From NCBI RefSeq assembly GCF_000745855.1, contig NZ_KN050766.1, positions 490,568-554,567 on the forward strand: a stretch of DNA of 64,000 bases, written 5' to 3'. Below are positions 28,494 to 36,736 of the stretch, piece by piece. The DNA comes from Xenophilus azovorans DSM 13620 (GTDB lineage: Bacteria > Pseudomonadota > Gammaproteobacteria > Burkholderiales > Burkholderiaceae_C). The first letter of the stretch is position 1. The number at the start of each line of letters is the position of its first letter. The position numbers and the translations under genes are program-made. The notes below the pieces were generated by a model. It searched no databases. It was not told the origin of the DNA and was given only the letters and a program-made list of their open reading frames with translations.

Positions 28494-28513
28494 CCACCCC
28501 CGTTTCTCGCGAA

Positions 28514-29674
28514 ATGACCACCCCGCGCACGCCTGAGCCCGGCACCCGGCTGCCCTCCGTCGGCACCACCATCTTCACCGTCATGTCGGCCCTGGCGGCC
28601 GAAAAGAACGCCGTCAACCTCGGCCAGGGCTTCCCGGACTTCGGCTGCGACCCGAAGCTGACGCAGGCCGTCACGGACGCCATGGCCGCAGGCCACAACC
28701 AGTACCCGCCGATGCCCGGCGTGCCGGCGCTGCGCGAGGCCATCGCGGCCAAGATTGAGGCGCTGTACGGCCGCCGCTACGACCCGGCCACCGAGATCAC
28801 CGTCACCGCCGGCGCCACGCAGGCCATCATCACCACCGTCCTGGCGCTGGTGCGGCCGGGCGACGAGGTGATCGTGCTGGAGCCCTGCTACGACAGCTAC
28901 GTGCCCAACATCGAGCTGGCCGGCGCCGCCGTGGTGCGCGTGCCGCTCACGCCCGGCAGCTTCCGTCCCGACTTCGACCGCATCGCCGCCGCGCTGACGC
29001 CACGCACGCGGATGATCCTGATCAACACGCCGCACAACCCCAGCGCCACCGTGTGGACGGAGGGCGAGATGCGCCGGCTGGAGGAACTGCTGGCCCCGAC
29101 CGACGTGTTCGTCATCAGCGACGAGGTCTACGAGCACATGGTCTACGACGGCGCCCGGCACGAGAGCGTGGCGCGCTTCCCGGGCCTGGCCGCGCGCAGC
29201 GTGATCGTCAGCAGTTTCGGAAAGACCTACCACGTCACCGGCTGGAAGGTCGGCTACGTGGCCGCGCCCGCGCCGCTGACGGCGGAGTTCCGCAAGGTGC
29301 ACCAGTTCAACGTGTTCACCGTCAACACGCCGATGCAGCACGCCCTGGCCGCCTACATGGCCGACCCGGCGCCCTACCTGGAACTGCCCGCCTTCTACAG
29401 CGCCAAGCGCGACCTCTTCGCCGAGGGCCTTGCGAGGACGCGGCTCAAGCTGCTGCCCAGCCAGGGCAGCTACTTCCAGTGCGTGGACATCTCGGCCGTG
29501 AGCGATCTGCACGAGGCCGAGTTCTGCCAGTGGCTGACCGCCGAGATCGGCGTGGCGGCGATCCCGCTGTCGGCCTTCTACGGCGACGGCTTCGACCAGC
29601 GCGTGGTGCGCTTCTGCTACGCCAAGAAGGACGAGACGCTGCGCGCCGCGCTGGAGCGGCTGGCCCGTCTCTGA
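28514..29674 (+). CDS. Methionine-type aminotransferase (YbdL-like, PLP class I)
   Basis: 386 residues, equal to E. coli YbdL, which transaminates methionine and other hydrophobic amino acids. Visible motifs: NLGQGFPDFGCDP near the N-terminus, TAGATQAIITTVLAL, NTPHNPSATVWT (PLP-binding Asn), FVISDEVYEHMVYDG, and the Schiff-base lysine in SSFGKTYHVTGWKVGY. KynB/kynurenine aminotransferases share the fold, so specificity is inferred. Immediately downstream of cysB, suggesting a role in sulfur amino-acid salvage. ATG 28514 chosen because homologous alignment begins TRLPSVGTTIF. Confidence 0.88.
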   Translation: MTTPRTPEPGTRLPSVGTTIFTVMSALAAEKNAVNLGQGFPDFGCDPKLTQAVTDAMAAGHNQYPPMPGVPALREAIAAKIEALYGRRYDPATEITVTAGATQAIITTVLALVRPGDEVIVLEPCYDSYVPNIELAGAAVVRVPLTPGSFRPDFDRIAAALTPRTRMILINTPHNPSATVWTEGEMRRLEELLAPTDVFVISDEVYEHMVYDGARHESVARFPGLAARSVIVSSFGKTYHVTGWKVGYVAAPAPLTAEFRKVHQFNVFTVNTPMQHALAAYMADPAPYLELPAFYSAKRDLFAEGLARTRLKLLPSQGSYFQCVDISAVSDLHEAEFCQWLTAEIGVAAIPLSAFYGDGFDQRVVRFCYAKKDETLRAALERLARL

Positions 29675-29779
29675 CAAGCGCGCTGGCCCGCGCCTGACGC
29701 CGGGCCACGCCGCCCGCCGCCTCCCGGCAGCCGGCCGGCGGAGGAGCATGGGTTCCTTCGCAACTGCCGGAGACCTCTG

Positions 29780-29935
29780 ATGCTTTCGACCATTCTCCTG
29801 ATCGTGCTGATACTGCTGCTGGTCGGCGCGCTGCCGAACTGGGGCTACAGCCGTGGCTGGGGTTGGGGCCCGAGTGGCGGCCTGGGCCTGGTGGTCATCA
29901 TCGTGATCATCCTGCTGCTGACCGGGCGCATATAG
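29780..29935 (+). CDS. DUF3309-type tiny membrane protein
   Basis: 51 residues: MLSTILLIVLILLLVGALPN, then a WGYSRGWGWGPSGG turn, then GLVVIIVIILLLTGRI. Two membrane segments flank a Gly/Trp-rich loop, the layout of DUF3309 proteins. Function unknown. The ORF is short but the GGAG-like CCGGAGAC upstream, the composition and a terminator 24 bp past the stop support it. Confidence 0.8.
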   Translation: MLSTILLIVLILLLVGALPNWGYSRGWGWGPSGGLGLVVIIVIILLLTGRI

Positions 29936-29958
29936 CAGCGCCTCCCACCCGCCGACCG

Positions 29959-29982
29959 AGCCCGCCGCGCGCGGGCTTTTTC
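29959..29982 (+). terminator. Intrinsic terminator after the DUF3309 gene
   Basis: AGCCCGC (29959-29965) pairs with GCGGGCT (29971-29977) around CGCGC, followed by five T residues. No A run on the left, so it acts rightward. Confidence 0.85.
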
Positions 29983-29985
29983 ATC

Positions 29986-30058
29986 GCCGGGCCGTCCCAG
30001 GATGAAAAGCACCCCCTCGGGGGGCAGCGGACCGCGCGAAGCGGGGGAGCGTGGGGGC
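29986..30058 (+). repeat. Interspersed GC-rich element, copy 3
   Basis: About 73 bp: GCCGGGCCGTCCCAG, spacer, CCCCCTCGGGGGGCAGCG, a variable arm and GAGCGTGGGGGC. It belongs to the same subtype as the copy inside prmB (shared GGGGGGCAGCG and GAGCGTGGGGGC). It lies in the gap between the DUF3309 terminator and the hrpA stop codon, 7 bp from the latter. Confidence 0.8.
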
Positions 30059-30064
30059 CATTTT

Positions 30065-33000
30065 TCATGTCTGAAGCTGCGCCCAGGCCTTGTCCAGCCG
30101 CTTGGCCGACACCGGCTGCGGCGTGCGCAGCTCCTGCGCGAAGAAGCTCACCCGCAGTTCCTCCAGCAGCCAGCGGAACTCCAGCATGCGCTCGTCCGTG
30201 GCGCCCTTGCGCTCGGCCACCAGGCGCCAGTAGCGCTGTTCCTGCGGCTTCAGCTCGGCCAGCTTCTGCGCGTCGCGCGCCGGGTCTGCTCGCAGCTTGT
30301 CCATGCGCAGCACGATGGCCTTGAGGTAGCGGGCGAAGTGCTGCAACTGCGGCCAGGGCGTGTCGGCGACGAAGCGCCTGCCGACCAGGCGGTTCAGTTG
30401 CTCGGTGGCGTCCTTCACCGCCTCGGGCGCGTTCTTGGTGTCCTTGAGCTTGCGCGCGGCGACCGCGTACTCGGCCAGCACGGTGGCGGCGAGCCGCGCC
30501 ACCTCGTTGGCGATCAGCGTCAGGCGCCCTCGCCCTTCGTCGATGCGCCGCTTGAAGGCTGCCTCGTCCGCGGGCAGCGGGTCGGCCAGGAAGGCGCGGT
30601 CCAGCGCCACGTCGATGATCTGCGCCCGCAGCTCCTCCAGCGTGCCCAGCGGCATGTAGGCCACGGCCATCTTCTGCAGGTCGGGGATGTTCTTTTCAAG
30701 GTACTTGAGCGCGTCCCTGAGCTGCAGCGCCACCAGCCGGCGCAGGCCGGCGCGGTGCTTCGCGGCGGCCACCTCCGGCTCGTCGAACACCTCGATCGTC
30801 ACCGCATCGCCGGCGTCGATCAGCGCCGGGAAGCCGATCAGCGACTGCGAACCGCGGCGCACCTCCATCAGTTCCGGCAGTTCGCCGAAGGCCCAGGACG
30901 TGTAGCGCTGCGTCGCGCTGGCGGCCGGCGCCGCCTTGGCCGCGGGGGCCGCCGCGGCCTGCCGGGCCGGTGCGGGTGCCGCAGGCGCATCCGCCTGCGC
31001 CTCCTTGCGCAGCGACAGCCCCGCCAGCGCCTGGAAGGCGCCGCGCGCCTGCCGCCCCCATTCGCCCTTCAGCGCGCCCAGGTTGCGGCCCATGCCGAGC
31101 TGGCGGCCGTCTTCATGGACCACCCGCAGGTTCATGAACAGGTGGGCGGGCAGCATGTCGAGCTTGAAGTCGGCGCGCTTCACGTCGAGGCTGGTCGCCT
31201 CGCGCACCTGCCTGAGCAGCGCATCGGTCAACGAACCGTGGCCGAAGACCTCCGGCGCGCCCAGCACCTCGGCCAGCCGCGCCGCCGACTCGGGCAGCGG
31301 CACGAAGCGCGAGCGCGGCTTCTGCGGCAGGCTCTTCAGCAGCGCCTGGATCTTGTCCTTGAGCATGCCCGGCACCAGCCACTCGCAGCGCTCCTCGCTG
31401 ACCTGGTTGAGCACGAAGAGGGGCACCGTCACCGTGATGCCGTCCTTCGGGTCGCCCGGCGCGTGCAGGTAGCCGGCCGCGCAGTCCACGCCCCCCAGCT
31501 TCACCGTCGGCGGGAAGGCCTGCGTGGTGATGCCGGCGGCCTGGTGGCGCATCAGCTCGTCCCTGGAGAGGAACAGCAGGCGTGGATTCGCCTTCGACGC
31601 CTCGCGGTACCAGTGCTCGAAGGCCTGTCCCCCCGCCACGTCGGCGGGCACGTGCGCGTCGTAGAAGGCGTAGATCAGCGCGTCGTCCACCAGCACGTCC
31701 TGCCGGCGCGACTTGTGTTCCAGCCCCTCGACCTCACGGATCAGCCGGCGGTTGGCGGCCAGGAAGGGCAGGCGCGTCTCCCATTCGCCGTCCACCAGCG
31801 CCTCGCGCAGGAAGATCTCGCGCGCGCCGGCCGGGTCGGCCTTGGCGAAGTCCACCCGCCGGCCGCTGTAGACCACCAGCCCGTAGAGCGTGGCGCGCTC
31901 GAAGGCGGCGACGCGCGCCTCCTTCTTCTCCCAGTGCGGGTCGAGCAGCTGCTTCTTCAGCAGGTGCGAGGCCACCTCCTCGATCCACTGCGGCTCGATG
32001 GTGGCGATGCCGCGGCCGAACAGGCGGGTGGTCTCCACCAGCTCGGCGGCGACGATCCAGCGGCCGGGCCGCTTGCGCAGGTGCGCGCCGGGGTGGCGGT
32101 GGAACTTGATGCCGCGGGCGCCCAGGTAGGCGTCCTCATCCTCCATCTTCCAGCCCACGTTGCCCAGCAGGCCGGCCAGCATCGACTTGTGGAGGGCCTC
32201 GTAGCTCGCCGGGGCGGCGTTCAGCTTCCACTTGTGCTCCGTCACCACCGTGAGCAGTTGCGAATGGATGTCGCGCCACTCGCGCACGCGGCGCACGTTG
32301 ACGAAGTTCTGGCGCAGCAGTTGCTCGTACTGGCGGTTGCTGAGCTTGTGCGTGGGATGCGCCTGCGCCGCGGCGGGCGCCGGCGCTGCGACGGTGCGCT
32401 GCGTGATGGGCAGCACCGCCGCGCTCGCCTTCTTCGGGCCCTGCGCCGTCGCCTGCATCTCGCGCGTGGTACGCGCCACGGGCATGCCGCCGCGCGCGTC
32501 GTTGATCCACTTCCACAGCGTCAGGTAGCCGCTGAACTCACTCTTCTCGTCGTCGAACTTGGCATGCGCCTGGTCGGCCTGCTGTTGCGCCTCCAGCGGG
32601 CGGTCGCGCACGTCCTGCACCGACAGGGCCGCGGCGACGACCAGCACCTCCTGCAGGGCGCCGCGCTCGCGCGCCTCCAGGATCATGCGACCCACGCGCG
32701 GGTCCAGCGGCAGCTTCGCCAGCTCGCGGCCGATGGGCGTCAGCTCGTTGTCTTCATGAACCGCGCCCAGCTCGCCCAGCAGCTGGTAGCCGTCGGCAAT
32801 GGCGCGGCCCGAGGGCGCCTCCAGGAAGGGAAAGCGCGCCACGTCGCCCAGGTGCAGCGACTTCATCCGCAGGATCACGCCGGCCAGCGAGGAGCGCAGG
32901 ATCTCGGGGTCGGTGAAGCGCGGGCGGCCGGCGAAGTCCTTCTCGTCGTACAGGCGGATGCAGATGCCGTTGGCCACCCGGCCGCAGCGGCCGGCGCGCT

Positions 33001-34075
33001 GGTTGGCCGCGGCCTGGCTGACCGGCTCGACCAGCAACTGCTCCACCTTGCTGCGGAAGGCGTAGCGCTTCACGCGCGCCGTGCCGGTGTCGATCACATA
33101 GCGGATGCCCGGCACGGTGAGCGAGGTCTCGGCCACGTTGGTCGCCAGCACGATGCGCCGGCCGGTGTGGCCGTCGAACACGCGGTCCTGCTCGGCCTGC
33201 GACAGCCGGGCGAACAGCGGCAGCACATCGGCGCTGCGCAGCACAGGATGGTGCGACAGGTGCTTGCGCAGGTGGTCGGCCGCCTCGCGGATCTCGCGCT
33301 CGCCGGGCAGGAAGACCAGGATGTCGCCGGCGGCGTTGCCCGCCCACAGTTCGTCCACGCCGTCGGCGATGGCGTCGTTCAGGTCGAACTCCTTCGATTC
33401 CTCGAAGGGCCTGTAGCGCATCTCCACCGGATAGGTCCGGCCCGACACATAGATCACCGGCGCCCTGCCCTTCGCAGAGGCGAAATGCTCCGCGAAGCGG
33501 TCCGCGTCGATGGTGGCCGAGGTCACGATCACCTTCAGGTCCGGCCGGCGCGGCAGGATCTCCTTCAGGTAGCCCAGCAGGAAGTCGATGTTCAGCGAGC
33601 GCTCGTGCGCCTCGTCGATGATCAGCGTGTCGTAGGCCTTGAGCAGCGGGTCGGTCTGCGTTTCGGCCAGCAGGATGCCGTCGGTCATCAGCTTGACCGA
33701 GGCGTCGCGCGAGAGGCGGTCCTGGAAGCGCACCTTGTAGCCCACCACCTCGCCCAGCGGCGTGTGCAGCTCCTCGGCGATGCGCTTGGCGACCGAGCTG
33801 GCCGCGATGCGACGCGGCTGCGTGTGGCCGATCAGCCGGCCCCTGCCGGGCGCGGCGTTCAGCTTGCCCCGCCCCATCGCCAGCGCGATCTTCGGCAACT
33901 GCGTGGTCTTGCCCGAGCCTGTCTCGCCGCACACGATGACGACCTGGTGCGCCGCGATGGCGGCCATGATCTCCTCGCGCTTGCCGGAAACCGGCAGCGA
34001 TTCGGGGAACTCGATGCGCAAGGAAGGACGGGCGGCCGGCGCGTTCGCGGCCGTGGGGGACTCGGGCTGGGACAT
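30065..34075 (-). CDS. hrpA: ATP-dependent RNA helicase HrpA (DEAH box)
   Basis: Large DEAH-box helicase of 1336 residues, close to E. coli HrpA (1300). Such enzymes act on translation-related RNAs, including stalled ribosomes. Walker A GETGSGKTT lies near residues 50-58, then TQPRRIAASS, DEAHERS and SATIDADRF. The second RecA domain has LVFLPGEREI and the motif QRAGRCGRV. The HA2, OB and long HrpA-specific C-terminal DUF3418-type regions follow. An Ala/Pro-rich insert occurs in the C-terminal half (about residues 1035-1060). Start at the M of MSQPESPTAA; an upstream TTG at 34228 would extend it into the divergent leader region and is not preferred. Confidence 0.95.
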   Translation of the reverse strand: MSQPESPTAANAPAARPSLRIEFPESLPVSGKREEIMAAIAAHQVVIVCGETGSGKTTQLPKIALAMGRGKLNAAPGRGRLIGHTQPRRIAASSVAKRIAEELHTPLGEVVGYKVRFQDRLSRDASVKLMTDGILLAETQTDPLLKAYDTLIIDEAHERSLNIDFLLGYLKEILPRRPDLKVIVTSATIDADRFAEHFASAKGRAPVIYVSGRTYPVEMRYRPFEESKEFDLNDAIADGVDELWAGNAAGDILVFLPGEREIREAADHLRKHLSHHPVLRSADVLPLFARLSQAEQDRVFDGHTGRRIVLATNVAETSLTVPGIRYVIDTGTARVKRYAFRSKVEQLLVEPVSQAAANQRAGRCGRVANGICIRLYDEKDFAGRPRFTDPEILRSSLAGVILRMKSLHLGDVARFPFLEAPSGRAIADGYQLLGELGAVHEDNELTPIGRELAKLPLDPRVGRMILEARERGALQEVLVVAAALSVQDVRDRPLEAQQQADQAHAKFDDEKSEFSGYLTLWKWINDARGGMPVARTTREMQATAQGPKKASAAVLPITQRTVAAPAPAAAQAHPTHKLSNRQYEQLLRQNFVNVRRVREWRDIHSQLLTVVTEHKWKLNAAPASYEALHKSMLAGLLGNVGWKMEDEDAYLGARGIKFHRHPGAHLRKRPGRWIVAAELVETTRLFGRGIATIEPQWIEEVASHLLKKQLLDPHWEKKEARVAAFERATLYGLVVYSGRRVDFAKADPAGAREIFLREALVDGEWETRLPFLAANRRLIREVEGLEHKSRRQDVLVDDALIYAFYDAHVPADVAGGQAFEHWYREASKANPRLLFLSRDELMRHQAAGITTQAFPPTVKLGGVDCAAGYLHAPGDPKDGITVTVPLFVLNQVSEERCEWLVPGMLKDKIQALLKSLPQKPRSRFVPLPESAARLAEVLGAPEVFGHGSLTDALLRQVREATSLDVKRADFKLDMLPAHLFMNLRVVHEDGRQLGMGRNLGALKGEWGRQARGAFQALAGLSLRKEAQADAPAAPAPARQAAAAPAAKAAPAASATQRYTSWAFGELPELMEVRRGSQSLIGFPALIDAGDAVTIEVFDEPEVAAAKHRAGLRRLVALQLRDALKYLEKNIPDLQKMAVAYMPLGTLEELRAQIIDVALDRAFLADPLPADEAAFKRRIDEGRGRLTLIANEVARLAATVLAEYAVAARKLKDTKNAPEAVKDATEQLNRLVGRRFVADTPWPQLQHFARYLKAIVLRMDKLRADPARDAQKLAELKPQEQRYWRLVAERKGATDERMLEFRWLLEELRVSFFAQELRTPQPVSAKRLDKAWAQLQT

Positions 34076-34144
34076 GAAGCCCCCGATTATCCGAAGCGTG
34101 CGTTGCCGATGCACAACGCGATGCGCCAAACACCCGCTTCGTGC

Positions 34145-34173
34145 TTGCATGGCATGCGCAGCCTCCCAATAAT
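34145..34173 (+). promoter_or_regulatory. Candidate sigma70 promoter for the leader transcript
   Basis: TTGCAT (34145-34150), a 17-bp spacer, and AATAAT (34168-34173). The -10 matches TATAAT at five of six positions; the -35 match is weak. It would start a transcript about 65 nt before the 9-codon ORF. Inferred from sequence only. Confidence 0.4.
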
Positions 34174-34246
34174 CGCGCCCTTCGCTCTTTCCGCCGACGC
34201 AACGAGCAACCTTGCGCCGGCTCCCCAATCCAGGAGCACCTTCTTC

Positions 34247-34276
34247 ATGTCGTACTTGTTCAACACCTTCCTCTGA
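34247..34276 (+). CDS. Nine-codon candidate leader peptide (MSYLFNTFL)
   Basis: Short ORF of nine codons rich in Phe, Leu and Tyr, ended by TGA. AGGAG lies about 10 bases upstream, one of the better ribosome sites in the window. It uses TTG and CTC leucine codons, which look uncommon in this GC-rich DNA where CTG dominates. It is followed by an inverted repeat and then an intrinsic terminator, the layout of an attenuation leader. It could instead be a chance ORF in a short untranslated RNA. Confidence 0.4.
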   Translation: MSYLFNTFL

Positions 34277-34332
34277 ACACGGTTCCCCGCCCCGGCTGAC
34301 CGTGCTCGCACCACGTCAGCCCAGGCGCCGCG

Positions 34333-34362
34333 AAGCCCTGGCCTGCTCAGCCGGGGCTTTTT
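34333..34362 (+). terminator. Intrinsic terminator downstream of the nine-codon ORF
   Basis: AAGCCCTGGC (34333-34342) pairs with GCCGGGGCTT (34350-34359), with one G-T pair, around a 7-nt loop. The T run covers 34358-34362. It lies about 100 bp before the ATG of the 81-residue protein. Confidence 0.8.
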
Positions 34363-34375
34363 GCTTTCAGGGCCA

Positions 34376-34443
34376 CGCCGGGCCGCCCCAAATGATCCTG
34401 TCCCCCTCGGGGGGCGGGACGGGCACAGCCCGGTCCTGGGGGC
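34376..34443 (+). repeat. Interspersed GC-rich element, copy 4
   Basis: About 68 bp: CGCCGGGCCGCCCCAA, spacer, TCCCCCTCGGGGGGCGGGAC, a variable arm and CCTGGGGGC. Same subtype as copies 1 and 2 (ends CCTGGGGGC). It ends 22 bp before the ATG of the 81-residue gene. Confidence 0.85.
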
Positions 34444-34465
34444 GCACATTTCAGGAACCGCACGC

Positions 34466-34711
34466 ATGAGTGCAAAGAAGCGATCCCGCGCCTTCACCGA
34501 AGGCCGGGTCAAGGCCTTGCGCCGCATGAAGCAGCCGATGGTGCTGCACATCGAGAAGACCGCCGCGCCGCCGCGCAACCCGGTCGCACGCGCCCTGGCG
34601 GGCACGCGCGCCTCGGGCGCCGGGCGCCATGTCCGCAGCCAGGGCGCGCAGCGGCGCGCCGACCGCGTGGCGCTGCTGCGCCTGGCCGCGGCCCGGCACG
34701 ACAACGACTAG
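34466..34711 (+). CDS. Small basic hypothetical protein upstream of the AAA+/M41 gene
   Basis: 81 residues, strongly basic, beginning MSAKKRSRAFTEGRVKALRR and rich in Arg, Lys and Ala throughout, ending AAARHDND. No membrane segment or cysteine. No family recognised; the composition would suit nucleic-acid or acidic-protein binding. It lies 9 bp upstream of the 664-residue AAA+/M41 gene in the same direction, so the pair is likely co-transcribed. The AGGAACC before ATG is a modest ribosome site. It could be an adaptor or a regulator for the downstream enzyme; this is inference from position only. Confidence 0.6.
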   Translation: MSAKKRSRAFTEGRVKALRRMKQPMVLHIEKTAAPPRNPVARALAGTRASGAGRHVRSQGAQRRADRVALLRLAAARHDND

Positions 34712-34720
34712 AAGAAGAAC

Positions 34721-36715
34721 ATGAACGACCCGACTTCCAACGCCCTGCCCGATGCGCAGGCCCTGCGCGCCCAGCTCGCCGAGCGCAGCGCGCACCTCCA
34801 GGCCGCGGCCGCCACGCTCAAGCAGGAGCTGTTCGGCATCGACGCGGTGATCGACCGCGTGATCGAGTCCGTGCGCGCCTGGTACGTGCTGCCGAAGATC
34901 GTCACGCGGCCCGTCATCGTCTGCCTGTGGGGCCTCACCGGCACCGGCAAGACGCAGCTCGTGCGCCGGCTCGCGCAACTGCTGGGCTTCCAGGACCGCT
35001 TCGTCGAGGTGCAGATGGACGGCTTCAGCCATGGCGCCAGCGGCCGCGGCCCGGCCACGATCTCGGGCCTGCTGGCGCAGGGCGGCATGGCCGAGGGCGC
35101 GCCCGGCGTGCTGGTGCTCGACGAGTTCCAGCGCTACCGCACCGTGGACGAGCAGCGCAAGGACGCGCGCGTCGAGCGCTACCAGGACGTCTGGGCGCTG
35201 CTCTCCGACGGCCGCCTGCCGCTGCCGCTGTCGCTGCTGGGCGAGATCGAGACCGCCATCGCCGGCGCCCTGTACGACGCCGACCGGGAGGCCGCCGGGA
35301 ACGACGGCGACGGCGATGCGCCGGCGCGGCGGCGCCGCTTCAGCCTCTCGACCTGGGAAGCCGAGGAGCTGCGCCGCAACCTCAAGCTCGACGCGCCGCT
35401 GACCGAGGTGATGGCCTGGACGCCCGGGCAGATGCTCGATCGCCTGCGCGCCTTCCAGGAATCGCGCACGCAATGGGAGACCGACTACAGCCGGCTGCTG
35501 GTCTTCGTCTGCGGCAACCTGGACGAGATGTACGAGGAGATGGCCACCCGCGTGGAGGACTGCGACACCGACGCCGACATCTTCCACGCGCTCACGCGCG
35601 GCCTGTCGGTCATCGACGTGAAGAAGGCCCTGGCCGAGCGCTTCAAGCCGGAGCAGATCGCGCGGCTGGGCAACGACCACGTGATCTACCCCTCGCTCTC
35701 GCGCGCGGCCTACGAGCAGTTGATCCGCCACACCTGCGAACGCTACGTCGAGGAGACGCGCGCCAGCGCCGGCGTGGGCTTCGTGCTGGACGCGTCCGTC
35801 CACGCGCAGCTCTACGCCGACGGCGTCTTCCCGGCGCAGGGCACGCGGCCGCTGTTCTCGTCGATCCATGCGATCCTGAGCGCCACGCTGGTCCAGGCGG
35901 CCCTGTGGGCGCTGGAGCATGGCGCCGCGCCCGGCGACACCGTGCATCTGTCGATGGCCGGCGGCCGGCTGCGCGCACGCTTCGAGGCGCACGAGCGGCA
36001 CTTCGACGCGCCGCTGGACCTCAGCCGCGCCCGCCGGCGCACCAGCGAGGACTTCCGCTGCCTGCTGGCGATGCACGAAGCCGGCCACGGCCTGGCCTAC
36101 GCGCTGCTCTTCGGCCATGCCCCGCTGGAGGTGCGCATCAACGTCGCCTCCTTCGAGGGCGGCTACAACAGCTATGCGCCGCGCAAGGCATGGTCGCGCC
36201 GCAACCTGCTGGACTCCATCTGCGTGAGCCTGGCCGGCCGCGCGGCCGAGCGCCTCGTCTTCGGCGATGCGCACGCGACCAGTGGCGCCGAGGGCGACCT
36301 GCGCAAGGCCACCGCCACCGCAGCGCGCATGGTGCGGCACCTGGGCTTCGGCCCCCGGCTGTCGCACACCGACGTGGCCGACGGCGCGGGCGAGAACGTC
36401 AACACCTCCCTGGCGCCGACCAACGCCGCCATCGAGGCTCTGCTGCGCGAACAGCAGAGCCGCGCCGACGGCCTGATCGCCGCCCACACGGTCGAACTGC
36501 TGACGCTGGTGGACGAACTGCTGCGCTGCGGCAGCATCGCGCCCGCGCGCTTTGTCGAACTGCTGAAGCTGCGCGCCGCGGCGGCCCCGTCGCCGGGCGA
36601 GCCGATCGACGCCTATGCGATGCGCCTGGCGGCCTTCCGCGCCGCAGCCGCGCCGAGGCGGCGGGCGCCCGGCAGAAGGCCGTCGCGGTCGTCCGGCTGC
36701 GCGGAAGCCCTCTGA
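34721..36715 (+). CDS. ClpA/B-type AAA+ ATPase fused to an FtsH-type M41 metallopeptidase domain
   Basis: 664 residues, no signal and no membrane span. N-terminal part: residues 35-60 resemble the helix before a Clp D2 module (LFGIDAVIDRVIESVRAWYV). Walker A GLTGTGKT is at 71-78, Walker B VLVLDEF with Asp-Glu at 134-135, a sensor-1-like VFVCGN ends at 266, and an arginine-finger region RFKPEQIARLGND at 307-319. Sensor-2-like GTRPLFSSIHAIL starts at 374. C-terminal part: the zinc site HEAGH is at 452-456, SLAGRAAERLVFGD at 503-516 matches FtsH, and SGAEGDLRKAT supplies the expected third ligand Asp526. ATP-driven unfolding and proteolysis in one soluble chain is therefore predicted. I know no named family with this order. 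Confidence 0.82.
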   Translation: MNDPTSNALPDAQALRAQLAERSAHLQAAAATLKQELFGIDAVIDRVIESVRAWYVLPKIVTRPVIVCLWGLTGTGKTQLVRRLAQLLGFQDRFVEVQMDGFSHGASGRGPATISGLLAQGGMAEGAPGVLVLDEFQRYRTVDEQRKDARVERYQDVWALLSDGRLPLPLSLLGEIETAIAGALYDADREAAGNDGDGDAPARRRRFSLSTWEAEELRRNLKLDAPLTEVMAWTPGQMLDRLRAFQESRTQWETDYSRLLVFVCGNLDEMYEEMATRVEDCDTDADIFHALTRGLSVIDVKKALAERFKPEQIARLGNDHVIYPSLSRAAYEQLIRHTCERYVEETRASAGVGFVLDASVHAQLYADGVFPAQGTRPLFSSIHAILSATLVQAALWALEHGAAPGDTVHLSMAGGRLRARFEAHERHFDAPLDLSRARRRTSEDFRCLLAMHEAGHGLAYALLFGHAPLEVRINVASFEGGYNSYAPRKAWSRRNLLDSICVSLAGRAAERLVFGDAHATSGAEGDLRKATATAARMVRHLGFGPRLSHTDVADGAGENVNTSLAPTNAAIEALLREQQSRADGLIAAHTVELLTLVDELLRCGSIAPARFVELLKLRAAAAPSPGEPIDAYAMRLAAFRAAAAPRRRAPGRRPSRSSGCAEAL

Positions 36716-36736
36716 AGGCGCCGGGATCGCCGCCTG

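Larger units (their letters stand above)
34076..34465 (+). other. 390-bp gap between hrpA and the 81-residue gene: leader, terminator and repeat
   Basis: No ordinary gene. From left to right it holds a candidate promoter (34145-34173), a Shine-Dalgarno AGGAG at about 34232 and a 9-codon ORF (34247-34276). An inverted repeat GCTGAC/GTCAGC (34295-34320) is followed by an intrinsic terminator (34333-34362), then interspersed element copy 4 (34376-34443). The left end must also contain the leftward hrpA promoter. Confidence 0.7.

Noticed and set aside
30002..34276. 1424-codon open frame on the plus strand opposite hrpA
   Set aside because: GC-rich codon bias leaves the antisense frame open; its translation is His/Arg/Ala/Gly-rich without motifs, while the minus strand encodes a clear DEAH helicase.
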